Shown here piece after piece: positions 1 to 8,664 of a stretch of DNA of 64,000 bases (position 1 is its first letter; every line of letters begins with the position of its first letter). The notes beneath the pieces are model-generated. The model made no database searches, was not told the DNA's origin, and saw only the letters and a list, made by a program, of their open reading frames with translations. Both the position numbers and the translations under genes were made by a program. Origin of the DNA: Nocardia pneumoniae NBRC 100136. Lineage in GTDB: Bacteria; Actinomycetota; Actinomycetes; Mycobacteriales; Mycobacteriaceae. The DNA lies in the NCBI RefSeq assembly GCF_000308755.1, contig NZ_BAGF01000045.1, positions 1 to 64,000 on the forward strand. Direction: 5' to 3'.

Positions 1-435
1 GACCGAGCTGAACACCACGAGCTGCCCTTCGCCTTGCGCGCGCAGCAGATTCGCCAGGCTGGTGAGGACGCTGACCTGCGCGACGAAATCAATGTGCAGG
101 ATCGCCGTCGCGTGGGCGGGGTCTTTCTCGGCACGTCGCTGATCACCGAGCACGCCGAACGCCAGCACCGCGATGCCGATCCGTCCGTGTTCGGCGGCGA
201 CCTTCTCCAGCAGCGCCGGATGACTCGCGGTGTCGTCGGCGTCGAACTCGATCGTGTGCACGGCGCTCGCACCGGCGGCCGCGATCTCCGCACGCTGCTC
301 GGCCAGCTCATCGCTGTGTCGCGCCGCGAGAATCACCACCCGCCCCGGCGCCAAGCGCCGCGCCACTTCGAGCCCGATTTCGCTACGCCCGCCCAGGAGC
401 AGCACCGCCCCGTCGACCAACCCACGCGTTCCCAT
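1..435 (-). CDS. Short-chain dehydrogenase/reductase, 3' end outside window
   Basis: The first 145 residues of an NAD(P)-dependent SDR; the rest lies beyond base 1. The reading starts at ATG 433-435 and soon shows the dinucleotide-binding segment LLLGGRSEIG (about residues 12-21) in a Rossmann beta-alpha-beta context. The pattern GGxSEIG, followed by a run toward IEFDADDTASHP and AFGVLGD, resembles the DprE2/Rv2073c group of decaprenylphosphoryl-ketoribose reductase-like SDRs. The neighbour is an Rv2074-like gene, as next to Rv2073c in M. tuberculosis, which supports Rv2073c orthology. The catalytic YxxxK is outside the window, so activity cannot be judged. Substrate is unknown. Confidence 0.8.
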   Translation of the reverse strand, partial: MGTRGLVDGAVLLLGGRSEIGLEVARRLAPGRVVILAARHSDELAEQRAEIAAAGASAVHTIEFDADDTASHPALLEKVAAEHGRIGIAVLAFGVLGDQRRAEKDPAHATAILHIDFVAQVSVLTSLANLLRAQGEGQLVVFSSV

Positions 436-681
436 GCGCCACAGTCTGTCACTTGTCCGCCGCGCCATCGCACACCCCGGTGACCTGTTGTCAGCGGTTG
501 TACCGAGCGGTGATGAATGCCGAAGCAGCTTGTCGTAGGTCGCGCGCCGGTGCGAGCCCACCCCTGGCCTCGCCAGAGGTCGGTACGGCGTCGCGGATGG
601 CAAACACGGTCAAGAAGGACATCGATTCGGTCGAGAGCGCTGCCCGGTCGGGCTGCCGCGTGGCGGGTACTCGGCAGGGGC

Positions 682-687
682 TACGGT
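682..687 (+). promoter_or_regulatory. -10 element TACGGT of F420 reductase gene
   Basis: TACGGT ends 6 bases before ATG 694. This is the geometry expected for a leaderless transcript, with the first transcribed base at or near the A of ATG. Confidence 0.45.
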
Positions 688-693
688 CGGAGG

Positions 694-1137
694 ATGCCGA
701 CCACTACCGCCGAATTGTCGCCCGCCGCCCTCGAGTTCGTCGCCGAACGGCACCTCGCCACGCTGACGACGTTGCGGGCGAATGGGACGCCGCACGTGGT
801 GGCGGTCGGGTTCACCTGGGACCAGGACGCCGGGATCGCCCGCGTGATCACCAACGACGGCTCGGTGAAGGTGCGCAACGTGCGCCGTTCGGGATACGCG
901 GCGGTCAGCCAGGTCGACGGCATCCGGTGGCTCACGCTGGAAGGCCCGGCGACCGTGCTCGACGACCCGGACAGTGTCGCCGACGCGGTGCGGCGGTACG
1001 CGGGCCGCTACCGGGTACCCAGGGAGAACCCGACCCGGGTGGTGATCGCCATCCAGGTCCGGCGCGTGCTGTCCAGCAGCACCCTCGTCGCACCGGCTAC
1101 CGACGGCAAAGCCGAAGGCAACGGCGCCACCGCTTAG
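694..1137 (+). CDS. F420-dependent biliverdin reductase-like protein (Rv2074 type)
   Basis: A 147-residue split-barrel protein of the pyridoxamine-5'-phosphate-oxidase-like superfamily. The segments [20 protein letters not shown] and [14 protein letters not shown] closely match recalled Rv2074, a coenzyme F420-dependent biliverdin reductase, so reduction of biliverdin or a similar linear tetrapyrrole with F420H2 in the cytoplasm is the likely role. The family acts as a dimer, with F420 held by the barrel. ATG 694 is chosen because homology begins there; upstream codons in the frame are arginine-rich and unlike the family. It is transcribed divergently from the SDR, as in M. tuberculosis. The C-terminal tail of about 12 residues is not conserved. 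Confidence 0.9.
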   Translation: MPTTTAELSPAALEFVAERHLATLTTLRANGTPHVVAVGFTWDQDAGIARVITNDGSVKVRNVRRSGYAAVSQVDGIRWLTLEGPATVLDDPDSVADAVRRYAGRYRVPRENPTRVVIAIQVRRVLSSSTLVAPATDGKAEGNGATA

Positions 1138-1164
1138 CGGTACGGTGGCGACCGCGTCCGCGCG

Positions 1165-2292
1165 TCACAGCACCGTGAGGCCGTGCGGCTGGTTGTTCAG
1201 CGACTCGCTGCCGTCTTCGGTGACGACGACGATGTCCTCGATACGCGCGCCCCACTGGCCGCGGAAGTAGATGCCGGGCTCGACGCTGAAGGCCATGCCC
1301 GGCTGCAGGACGAGGTCGTTGCCCGCCACGATGTAGGGCTCCTCGTGCACCGAAAGGCCGATGCCGTGGCCCGTCCGGTGCACGAAGGCGGAACCGAAAC
1401 CGGCCTCGGTCAACGGATTTCGCGCTGCCGCGTCCACGGCGGCGGCCGTCACACCGGGGCGGACGGCCGCGACCGCCGCCGCTTGGGCGCGCTCGAGCGC
1501 GGCGTACCGGGAGGCCACCTCAGCATCGGGTTCCCCCAGCACGTAGGTGCGCGTCGAGTCCGAGTAGTAGCCGGGTTCGACCGGGCCGCCGATATCGATC
1601 ACCACCACGTCCCCGGACTCGATGCGCCGCTGCGAGACCCCGTGGTGCGGGTCGGCGCCGTGCGGTCCGCTGCCGACGATGACGAACGCCGCCTCGGTGT
1701 GCCCCTCCGCCACGATCGCCTCCGCGATGCGGCGTCCGACCTCCGCCTCGGTGCGGCCGACCTGCAGGAACTCCCCCATCCGCGCGTGCACCCGGTCGAT
1801 CGCCGCACCGGCCCGCCGCAGCGCGTCCACCTCGGCCTGGTCTTTGATCATGCGCAGTTCGCGCAGCACCGGAGTAGCGGACACCGGGAGGCCGGTGAAG
1901 GATTCGGCCAGCGGCAGCAGATGCAGCGCGGGCATGGCGTCGGCGACGGCCACCCGGGAACCCACGTGCAGCGCGGACTTCACCAGCGCATACGGGTCGG
2001 TTCCGTCGACCCAGTCCAGGACCCGCAAATCCAATTCGCCCGCCGCCGAGGCATCCAGCGAAGCCACTTCCAGTTTCGGGATCACCACCGACGGGGTCGC
2101 CCCGTCCGCGGGGATCACCAGGCAGGTCAGCCGCTCGAACGACTCGGCCGCCGACCCGATGAGGTAGCGCAGGTCCGGCCCTGGGGTGATCAGCAGGGCA
2201 TCCAGATGGGCGGCCCGGATCAGCTCCACCGCCCGCTCCAGCCGAGCACCGTAGACGTCCGCCGCGAACCTGGAATCCGTATGCGAGCTCAT
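1165..2292 (-). CDS. pepE: M24-family Xaa-Pro dipeptidase PepE
   Basis: A 375-residue cytoplasmic dipeptidase/aminopeptidase P homologue that cleaves Xaa-Pro bonds; the length equals recalled Rv2089c PepE. The N-terminal half is a creatinase-like domain and the C-terminal half the pita-bread catalytic domain. Two-metal ligands are visible: Asp in VVVIDIGG, Asp in SDSTRTY, His in HRTGHGIGL, Glu in SVEPGIYF and Glu in ARIEDIV. ATG 2292 is used instead of an ATG seven codons upstream because a TAACGT -10 element ends 7 bases before it, suggesting a leaderless start. Convergent with the F420 reductase gene (27 bp apart) and divergent from the exonuclease gene. Confidence 0.94.
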   Translation of the reverse strand: MSSHTDSRFAADVYGARLERAVELIRAAHLDALLITPGPDLRYLIGSAAESFERLTCLVIPADGATPSVVIPKLEVASLDASAAGELDLRVLDWVDGTDPYALVKSALHVGSRVAVADAMPALHLLPLAESFTGLPVSATPVLRELRMIKDQAEVDALRRAGAAIDRVHARMGEFLQVGRTEAEVGRRIAEAIVAEGHTEAAFVIVGSGPHGADPHHGVSQRRIESGDVVVIDIGGPVEPGYYSDSTRTYVLGEPDAEVASRYAALERAQAAAVAAVRPGVTAAAVDAAARNPLTEAGFGSAFVHRTGHGIGLSVHEEPYIVAGNDLVLQPGMAFSVEPGIYFRGQWGARIEDIVVVTEDGSESLNNQPHGLTVL

Positions 2293-2299
2293 TCGTCCG

Positions 2300-2305
2300 A
2301 CGTTA
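2300..2305 (-). promoter_or_regulatory. -10 element TAACGT of pepE
   Basis: On the minus strand TAACGT is followed by 7 bases and then ATG 2292, with no ribosome binding site. Reads as a leaderless promoter. Confidence 0.45.
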
Positions 2306-2363
2306 CCCGCCACGCGTGCCGGAGCAACGCCGAACTTCGCCGGGGGGTGTCGGTGCGGGCGAG

Positions 2364-2369
2364 TAGCCT
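2364..2369 (+). promoter_or_regulatory. -10 element TAGCCT of exonuclease gene
   Basis: TAGCCT lies 6 bases before GTG 2376. No Shine-Dalgarno sequence is present, so a leaderless transcript is likely. Confidence 0.45.
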
Positions 2370-2375
2370 CAGCGC

Positions 2376-3341
2376 GTGACCTCTGTTCCCGGTGCGCCCC
2401 TGTTGCTGTTGGACGGTGCCAGTCTCTGGTTCCGCGCCTTTCACGCGATCCCGGAGAAGATCACCGCGCCCGATGGCCGGTCGGTGAACGCGCTGCGCGG
2501 TTTCACCGACATGGTGGCTTCACTGATCACCAAGTACGCACCGGCCCGGCTGGTGGTATGCCTCGATCTGGACTGGCGGCCCGCCTACCGGGTTGAGCTG
2601 GTGCCGTCGTACAAGGCGCACCGGCTGGACACGTCCCCCGAGGCCGCACCTGGTGCGGAAATGGTTCCCGACAGCCTCACTCCGCAGGTCGAGATGATCC
2701 TCGAGGTGCTGGACGCGGCAGGCATCGCCACCGGCGGGGCGGCGGGCCTGGAGGCCGACGATGTCCTCGGCACCCTGGCCACCCGGGAGCGCACCGACGC
2801 GGTGATCGTGGTCAGCGGCGACCGCGATCTGCTGCAGCTCGTGCGAGACGATCCCGCGCCGCCCGTGCGGGTGCTCTACGCCGGGCGCGGGCTGGCCAAG
2901 GCGGAACTGTTCGGCCCGGCCGAAGTCGCGGCGAAATACGGTGTGCCGGTGCGCAATGCGGGCCCGGCCTACGCCGACCTGGCCACGCTGCGCGGCGACG
3001 CCTCCGACGGCTTACCCGGGGTGGCCGGTATCGGCGAGAAGTCCGCAGCCACGCTGATCTCCCGTTTCGGCTCCCTCGACGCGCTGCGCGCCGCGGTCGA
3101 GGACCCCGACGCCGAGCTGGCCAACGGCATCCGCGCCCGACTCCGGGCCGCCGAGGACTACCTGAAGGCCGCCGCGCAGGTGGTCCGTGTGGTCCGCGAC
3201 GCCGACGTCGCGCTCTCCCGCTCCGACGTCCTCCCTGCCGAGCCCGTCGACCCCGACCGGCTACGGGCCCTTGCCACCGCCTACAACGCCGAAAGCCCCG
3301 TGACCAGGTTGATCACCGCGCTCGGGGCACGCACCGCCTGA
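2376..3341 (+). CDS. 5'-3' exonuclease / flap endonuclease (Rv2090 type)
   Basis: A 321-residue stand-alone relative of the 5'-nuclease domain of DNA polymerase I, expected to process 5' flaps or RNA primers during replication and repair. Metal-binding and arch motifs appear in order: [15 protein letters not shown] near the N terminus, [13 protein letters not shown] and [29 protein letters not shown], and the H3TH motif around [18 protein letters not shown]. The GTG start gives the conserved N terminus. It faces the DUF4333 gene convergently across a repeat-rich gap. Orthology to Rv2090 rests on position and on the full set of acidic residues. Confidence 0.92.
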   Translation: MTSVPGAPLLLLDGASLWFRAFHAIPEKITAPDGRSVNALRGFTDMVASLITKYAPARLVVCLDLDWRPAYRVELVPSYKAHRLDTSPEAAPGAEMVPDSLTPQVEMILEVLDAAGIATGGAAGLEADDVLGTLATRERTDAVIVVSGDRDLLQLVRDDPAPPVRVLYAGRGLAKAELFGPAEVAAKYGVPVRNAGPAYADLATLRGDASDGLPGVAGIGEKSAATLISRFGSLDALRAAVEDPDAELANGIRARLRAAEDYLKAAAQVVRVVRDADVALSRSDVLPAEPVDPDRLRALATAYNAESPVTRLITALGARTA

Positions 3342-3415
3342 GCCCGATACGAAGGAGCCACGGCGCGCGCCATGGCGATAGGGCCGCGGCGAAGGCGCCA
3401 CAAGATAAACCGATC

Positions 3416-3455
3416 CGCGTCCAAGCGGCCGACAGGTCCGCGACGAAGTCGCCAG
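3416..3455. repeat. Direct repeat copy A (~40 bp)
   Basis: Matches copy B at 3588-3628 at about 33 of the first 38 positions; both copies carry the shared core GTCCGCGACG. Copy A lacks the strong partner arm seen next to copy B, so it looks like a decayed copy. Confidence 0.65.
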
Positions 3456-3583
3456 CCGCACTCGCCCGATCGCCCCCTCGCATCACGGCGCACCCAGGTC
3501 GGGCTGCTACCACCCCACGCGACCACCTCGGACAAAGCCCCGTTTTCGAGCGAAGCGAGACCGAGCACGTCCGTTCGCGGCCC

Positions 3584-3651
3584 GGCTCGCGTCCGAGCGG
3601 CCGCCGCGTCCGCGACGCAGTCGCCCAGCGGCGGTCGCTCGGACGCGAGCC
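3584..3651. repeat. Long inverted repeat / hairpin overlapping repeat copy B
   Basis: Arms 3584-3607 and 3628-3651 are 24 bases each and complementary at 23 positions. The 20-base loop contains a smaller nested inverted repeat (GCGAC/GTCGC). It lies between two convergent genes and could end transcription from both sides, but there is no U-tract. The arms and the second copy at 3416 suggest a REP-like dispersed element. Confidence 0.7.
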
Positions 3652-3702
3652 ACAAGAGGGCCGCGAACACGCCGCGCCGCGGGCGCGGCAAAACAAACAC
3701 AG

Positions 3703-4389
3703 TCAGCTGGGCCGGCCGACCTCGTAGGTGCCGTCGTCCTTGGTGATCTTGATGGTGACCTTCTTGGCCTCACCACTGACCTTCACGTCGCACACGAACG
3801 TGGCGTCGACCTTGACCTCTTGGCCGGACGGGCAGGACACGTCGCTGACGTCCTGGATGCCGTAGGAGTCCGACAGCACCTTCTTCACGCCGTCCTGCAC
3901 CGCGGCCTGGTCCAGTTGATCCTTGGCGGTCAGCAGCAGCACGAGGCCGACGATCGCGCCGAGGACGACGACGCCGAGCACGGACAGGCCGATGACCAAA
4001 CCCTTGCCTTTTCCGCCCTGCGGCGGCGGCTGCTGCGCGGGGGCGCCCCACTGCGGCTGCTGCTGACCCCACTGCTGCTGGCCCTGCTGACCCCAGTCCT
4101 GCTGCTGCGGCTGGCCCCATTGCGGCTGCGCCTGGGCGGGCTGCTGACCCCACTGCGGTTGCTGGGGTTGCTGTGGTTGCTGTCCCCACTGCTGCTGCGG
4201 CTGACCCCACTGTTGCTGCGGCTGCTGCTCACCCCAGTGCTGGGTCGGCTGGGCCGAGGCCGGTGTCTGCGGTTGACCGCCCCACTGCTGCGTCGGACCC
4301 GCGCCGCCGGGCGCCTGCTGTCCACCCCACTGCTGGGTGGGATCGTTGCGTCCCTCCCCGGGTTCGTTCGGTCCGTAAGGGCCGCTCAT
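3703..4389 (-). CDS. DUF4333 membrane protein with Gln/Trp/Pro-rich N terminus
   Basis: A 228-residue protein in the position of Rv2091c. Residues 1-125 are low complexity with repeated QQWGQ/QQWGG units. One membrane span covers about 130-154, and residues 155-228 form an extracytoplasmic DUF4333-like domain with two cysteines (186 and 200) that could pair. The N terminus is cytoplasmic by inference. ATG 4389 is preferred to an in-frame upstream start because GGAGG sits 7 bases before it and the sequence upstream is not protein-like. Function of the domain is unknown. It lies downstream of helY on the same strand. Confidence 0.85.
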   Translation of the reverse strand: MSGPYGPNEPGEGRNDPTQQWGGQQAPGGAGPTQQWGGQPQTPASAQPTQHWGEQQPQQQWGQPQQQWGQQPQQPQQPQWGQQPAQAQPQWGQPQQQDWGQQGQQQWGQQQPQWGAPAQQPPPQGGKGKGLVIGLSVLGVVVLGAIVGLVLLLTAKDQLDQAAVQDGVKKVLSDSYGIQDVSDVSCPSGQEVKVDATFVCDVKVSGEAKKVTIKITKDDGTYEVGRPS

Positions 4390-4575
4390 CTGCTTGCCTC
4401 CACTCGCATCGTTGTACACACGGTAGCCCCCCGCATGGGCCTCGTCGCATGACACGACTCTTCCGCCACGGTCGGTACGCGAAAGAAATCAAATCACAAT
4501 CGAATCCGCCGTGTTGACATTGGCGGCGTTCGCGGTGTCCGCTACGCGCGCCACCGAACCCGTCACCGACACCGG

Positions 4576-7278
4576 TCAGGCGGCGTCCACCGCGACGACA
4601 CCCCGCCGGATCGCCCGCACCGCCTTGGCCGCCGTGGCGGCGACCTCCGGGTCGTCGGCGGTGCTGTGGATCTGGTCGAGCAGATCGATCACCTGCCTGC
4701 ACCAGCGCACGAAGTCGCCCGCCGCCAGCGGTGCGCCCTGATCACCGCTGGCGAGCAGCGACTCGGCCAGCCCGTCGCCGCGCGCCCACTTGTAGACGCC
4801 GGTGACGAAGCCCAGATCCGGTTCCCTGGTCGGCGGCAGCTTGTGCCGCGCCTCGTCGGTCCGCAACTCCGACCACACGCCGATGGTCGCGCCGACGGCT
4901 CGCCGGATCGGCGCCGTCGGTCCGCTGGCGCCGAGATATCCGCCTTCCTGGCGGGATTCGTACACCAGGATCGACACGACGCCGGCCAACTCGGCCGGAC
5001 CGAGGCCGCGCCACAGTCCCTGCCGGAGGCATTCGGCGACCAGCAGGTCGCTCTCCGCGTAGATGCGCGCCAGCCTGCGCCCGTCGGGGGTGACCTCGCT
5101 GTCGCGGACGAACCCGCGTTCCTCCAGCAGACCGAGGATCCGATCGAAGGTGCGCGCCAACGAGTTCGTGGTCGCGGCGACCTTCTGGCGCATGGACTCG
5201 GTTTCCCGGAGCAACCGGTTGTAGCGCTCGCCGACCCGGGCCAGCTGCTCGCGGTCGGGCCGGGTGTGCGCCGGATGCGCGCGCAGGCTGCGACGCAGCG
5301 TGGCCAGTTCCCGGTCGTCGGCCGCGGCGGAACGATTGCCGCGCCGCGGCCTGCCCGGCACCGAGATACCGGTGCTGCGCAGCGCCGAGGCCAGGTCGCG
5401 GCGGGTACGCGCGGTGCGGTGGTCCACCCGGCGCGGCAGACGCATGTGGCCGAGCGCTTCGGCGGGCACCGGGAAGTCGGCCACCGACACCCGGCCCGCC
5501 CACTTGTCCTCGGTGAGCACCAGCGGACGCGGATCCCCCGGCGTCGCGTCCGGCTCCAGGATCACCGCCAGCCCGGCGCGGCGCCCGGAGGGAATGGCCA
5601 CCACGTCGCCGCGCCGCAAGGCGCCGAGCGCGTCCACCGCCGCGCCCCGCCGGTCGGCGCGGTTCTGCTGGGACAGCTGCCGTTCCCGCTGCTTGATCCG
5701 CTCGCGCAGGGCCAAGTAATCCAGGAATCCGCCTTCGGCGCCGCCGAGCTGGTCACGCAGCTTGCGCAGCGCGGCCTCGTTGCGCTCGATGCCGCGCACC
5801 AGCCCGACCACCGAGCGGTCCGCCTGGAACTGTGCGAACGACCGCTCCAGCAGGGCACGCGACTCGTCGGCGCCCATCCGGTCGATGAGGTTGATCGACA
5901 TGTTGTAGCCCGGCCGGAACGAACTGCGCAGCGGATAGGTGCGGGTGGAGGCCAGGCCAGCGACCGCGCTGGTGTCCACCTCTGGCTGCCACAACACCAC
6001 CGCGTGGCCTTCCACGTCGATACCGCGCCGCCCGGCCCGCCCGGTCAGCTGCGTGTACTCCCCCGGCGTGAGTTCCGCGTGCGATTCGCCGTTGAACTTG
6101 ACCAGCCGCTCCAGCACGACGGTGCGCGCGGGCATGTTGATGCCCAGAGCCAGTGTCTCGGTGGCGAACACGGCGCGAACCAAGCCGTTGACGAACAGTT
6201 CCTCGACGGTGTGCCGGAACGCGGGCAGCATCCCGGCGTGGTGCGCGGCCAAGCCGCGATGCAGCGCTTCGCGCCACTCCCAGTAGCCGAGGATCTCGAG
6301 ATCGGCCTTGGGCAGGTCACCGGTGTGCTTCTCGATGATCGCGTCGATCTCTTCGGTCTCGTCCGCGCGGCCCAGGTTCAGGCGCGACCGCAGGCACTGC
6401 GCGAGCGCGCCGTCGCAGCCCGCGCGGCTGAAGATGAACGTGATGGCCGGCAGCAGGCCCTCCTCGTCCAGCTTGACCAGCACCTCGTGCCGCGGCAGCG
6501 GACGGAAATCACGCCGTGGGCCACCTCGGCCGTTGCGCGGGGCGGCCCAGCCGTTCATCCGGTCGGCGGCTTCGCGATGCCGGATGAACCGCACCAGGTC
6601 CTCGTCCACGAGGACTTTCTGTTCGGTGGACTTGGTGTCGAACAGGTCGAACATCCGCCGCCCCACCATGACGTGCTGCCACAGCGGCACCGGCCGCGTC
6701 TCGTCGACCACGACCGCGGTGTCGCCGCGCACGGTCTCCATCCAGGCACCGAACTCCTCGGCGTTGCTGACCGTGGCCGACAGGCTCACCAGCCGGACAT
6801 CCGGCGGCAAGTGCAGGATGACTTCCTCCCACACCGCGCCGCGGAACCGGTCGGCGAGGTAGTGCACCTCGTCCATCACCACGTAGGACAGGCCGCGCAG
6901 CGCGTCCGAGGAGGCGTACAGCATGTTGCGCAGCACCTCGGTGGTCATCACGACCACCGGCGCGTCCGGGTTGATCGACTGGTCGCCGGTGAGCAGTCCC
7001 ACGTTGTCGCGGCCGTGCCGCTCGGTGAGGTCGGCGAACTTCTGGTTCGACAGCGCTTTGATCGGCGTGGTGTAGAAACACTTCCCGGCAGCGGCCAGCG
7101 CCAGATGTACGGCGAATTCTCCGACGACGGTCTTGCCCGCGCCGGTCGGGGCGCAGACCAGGACGCTGTGGCCCCCCTCGAGCGCCTTACACGCGTCGCG
7201 CTGAAATGGATCCAGCCGGAACTTCAGCTCGGCGGAGAATGCGGCCAACTCGCCCGTCTGCGACCGATGATCTGTCAC
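4576..7278 (-). CDS. helY: Ski2/Mtr4-like DEVH RNA helicase HelY
   Basis: A 900-residue superfamily 2 helicase, similar in length to mycobacterial HelY. Motif I is APTGAGKT at residues 43-50, motif II DEVH at 136-139, motif III SLSATVSN, and motif VI QLTGRAGRRGID. The C-terminal third carries the DSHCT-type region common to Ski2/Mtr4 enzymes. The family unwinds RNA with ATP; the bacterial substrate is not established. The GTG start lies 3 bases after the tatC stop. A TACGCT hexamer inside the last tatC codons ends 7 bases before the GTG, so helY may have its own leaderless promoter as well as tatAC read-through. Confidence 0.93.
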   Translation of the reverse strand: MTDHRSQTGELAAFSAELKFRLDPFQRDACKALEGGHSVLVCAPTGAGKTVVGEFAVHLALAAAGKCFYTTPIKALSNQKFADLTERHGRDNVGLLTGDQSINPDAPVVVMTTEVLRNMLYASSDALRGLSYVVMDEVHYLADRFRGAVWEEVILHLPPDVRLVSLSATVSNAEEFGAWMETVRGDTAVVVDETRPVPLWQHVMVGRRMFDLFDTKSTEQKVLVDEDLVRFIRHREAADRMNGWAAPRNGRGGPRRDFRPLPRHEVLVKLDEEGLLPAITFIFSRAGCDGALAQCLRSRLNLGRADETEEIDAIIEKHTGDLPKADLEILGYWEWREALHRGLAAHHAGMLPAFRHTVEELFVNGLVRAVFATETLALGINMPARTVVLERLVKFNGESHAELTPGEYTQLTGRAGRRGIDVEGHAVVLWQPEVDTSAVAGLASTRTYPLRSSFRPGYNMSINLIDRMGADESRALLERSFAQFQADRSVVGLVRGIERNEAALRKLRDQLGGAEGGFLDYLALRERIKQRERQLSQQNRADRRGAAVDALGALRRGDVVAIPSGRRAGLAVILEPDATPGDPRPLVLTEDKWAGRVSVADFPVPAEALGHMRLPRRVDHRTARTRRDLASALRSTGISVPGRPRRGNRSAAADDRELATLRRSLRAHPAHTRPDREQLARVGERYNRLLRETESMRQKVAATTNSLARTFDRILGLLEERGFVRDSEVTPDGRRLARIYAESDLLVAECLRQGLWRGLGPAELAGVVSILVYESRQEGGYLGASGPTAPIRRAVGATIGVWSELRTDEARHKLPPTREPDLGFVTGVYKWARGDGLAESLLASGDQGAPLAAGDFVRWCRQVIDLLDQIHSTADDPEVAATAAKAVRAIRRGVVAVDAA

Positions 7279-7281
7279 TCG

Positions 7282-8235
7282 TCAGAGCGTATCGGAGTAG
7301 TCCGACACAGGTCGTGCGGATTTCTCCCCCGGAGTCGTGATCGACTCCGCCGGGTCGATCGGCTCGGGCGCGCCCAGCTCGGAGGCTTCCTCATCCGAGA
7401 GCGCGCCCCAGCCTTCGCGCTCCTTACGCGCCCGGCGCAGGTCGTTGATCCGGGAGAATTGGATGGCGACCTCGAACAGGACGGTCAGCGCCAGGGCCAG
7501 CGCCAGCATGGAGAACGGGTCCTGCGGGGTCACGATGGCGGCGAAGACGAACAGCCCGAACGTGATTCCGCGCCGCCAGGCCTTGAGCTTCTGATAGGTC
7601 AGGATCCCGACGAGGTTCAAGCCGATGATCAGCAGCGGGGTCTCGAAGCTGACCCCGAAGATGATCAGCAGCTGGATGATGAAGCTGAAATACTGCGAGC
7701 CGCTCAACGCGGTGATCTGCACGTTGTCGCCGATGGTGAGCAGGAAGCTCAACGCGTGCGCGATGACGACGTAGGCCAGCACCGCACCAGCGGTGAACAG
7801 CACGGTGCCCGAGGACACGAACCCGATCGCGTACTTGCGTTCCTTGGCGTACAGGCCAGGGGTGATGAACGCCCACAGCTGATACAGCCAGATCGGCGCC
7901 GCGAGCACGATACCGGCGGTCATGCCGACCTTCAGGCGCAAGGTGAACTGTTCGAACGGCGCGGTGGCCAGCAGGCGGCATTCCCCGTCGGGGCTCAGCG
8001 CCGCGCGCGCCGAGGCGGGCAGCGAGCAGTACGGCCCGCGCAGTATCTCGCCCAGGCTCTCGATGCCCAAGAACGAATGCCCGTACCAGAGGAAACCGAG
8101 CACGGTGGTGGCGATCACCGCGGCGATCGAGACCAGCAGGCGGTAGCGCAACTCCTGCAGATGCTCGACCAACGACATGGTGCCGTCGGGATTGGTCCTG
8201 CGCTTGCTGCGGCGCGGATCGAACGGGATTCGCAT
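7282..8235 (-). CDS. tatC: Sec-independent translocase protein TatC
   Basis: A 317-residue, six-span inner-membrane protein that forms the Tat signal-peptide receptor with TatA/TatB proteins. The N terminus has the typical [16 protein letters not shown] helix, followed by the periplasmic loop with two cysteines and the spans [41 protein letters not shown] and [14 protein letters not shown]. The cytoplasmic tail of about 45 residues after the last span is acidic and poorly conserved. Gene order tatA-tatC-helY matches M. tuberculosis. Confidence 0.96.
   Translation of the reverse strand: MRIPFDPRRSKRRTNPDGTMSLVEHLQELRYRLLVSIAAVIATTVLGFLWYGHSFLGIESLGEILRGPYCSLPASARAALSPDGECRLLATAPFEQFTLRLKVGMTAGIVLAAPIWLYQLWAFITPGLYAKERKYAIGFVSSGTVLFTAGAVLAYVVIAHALSFLLTIGDNVQITALSGSQYFSFIIQLLIIFGVSFETPLLIIGLNLVGILTYQKLKAWRRGITFGLFVFAAIVTPQDPFSMLALALALTVLFEVAIQFSRINDLRRARKEREGWGALSDEEASELGAPEPIDPAESITTPGEKSARPVSDYSDTL
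7286..7291 (-). promoter_or_regulatory. -10 element TACGCT of helY inside tatC
   Basis: TACGCT is made by the codons for the last residues of TatC and ends 7 bases before GTG 7278. It offers helY an internal leaderless start within the tat operon. Confidence 0.4.
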
Positions 8236-8333
8236 GGTTGGTGATCGCCCCTGGGTTGGTGTGCCTCGCTCGGCTCGGCAACAGCACTACGACCGGAGTG
8301 AGTTCTTCCTCACTCCGGCACGAGCGGACCCGC

Positions 8334-8594
8334 TCAGACCGACTTCGGCTCGGTGCGGGGCTCGGTCGCCGACGGCGTCGCCTGCTGCCCGGCGGGCAGC
8401 TGCGGTGCGGGCTGCTGAGCGGAGGCACCCGTGTTCGGCGCGTTGCTCTCGTTCTGCATCTGGCTGACCTCGCTCTTGAAGATGCGCAGCGAGCGGCCCA
8501 GGCTGCGGGCCGCGTCGGGCATCCGCTTCGCGCCGAAGAACATCACGAAAACGACCGCAATGATCAGCCAGTGCCAGATGCTCAGACTGCCCAT
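8334..8594 (-). CDS. tatA: Sec-independent translocase protein TatA
   Basis: An 86-residue pore component of twin-arginine export. A short N-terminal span (about residues 5-20, [19 protein letters not shown]) is followed by the [17 protein letters not shown] hinge and amphipathic helix, then an acidic, Gln/Pro/Ala-rich tail. The motif FGAKRMPDA is diagnostic of actinobacterial TatA rather than TatB. It is 98 bases upstream of tatC. An AGGTAG stretch precedes the ATG. Confidence 0.95.
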   Translation of the reverse strand: MGSLSIWHWLIIAVVFVMFFGAKRMPDAARSLGRSLRIFKSEVSQMQNESNAPNTGASAQQPAPQLPAGQQATPSATEPRTEPKSV

Positions 8595-8664
8595 GATCTA
8601 CCTCCCAAGACTGTGATGTCTCGATGCTACCGGACCGTGACGTGCGCGAACGCCGCCGTCACCG

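Larger units (their letters stand above)
3342..3702. other. Gene-free convergent gap with repeats
   Basis: This 361-base gap between the exonuclease and DUF4333 stops holds two copies of a ~40-base repeat and a long hairpin, annotated separately. A minus-strand open frame crosses it, but its peptide only translates the repeats and has no recognisable domain, so no gene is called. Confidence 0.6.

Noticed and set aside
3281..3700. Minus-strand frame across the exonuclease/DUF4333 gap
   Set aside because: The peptide is produced by the duplicated palindromic repeats and overlaps the end of the exonuclease gene; no ribosome binding site or domain.
4666..8244. Very long plus-strand open frame opposite helY and tatC
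   Set aside because: It is the antisense of two well-conserved genes; its peptide is His/Arg/Gln-rich with no domain, as expected from high GC at codon third positions.
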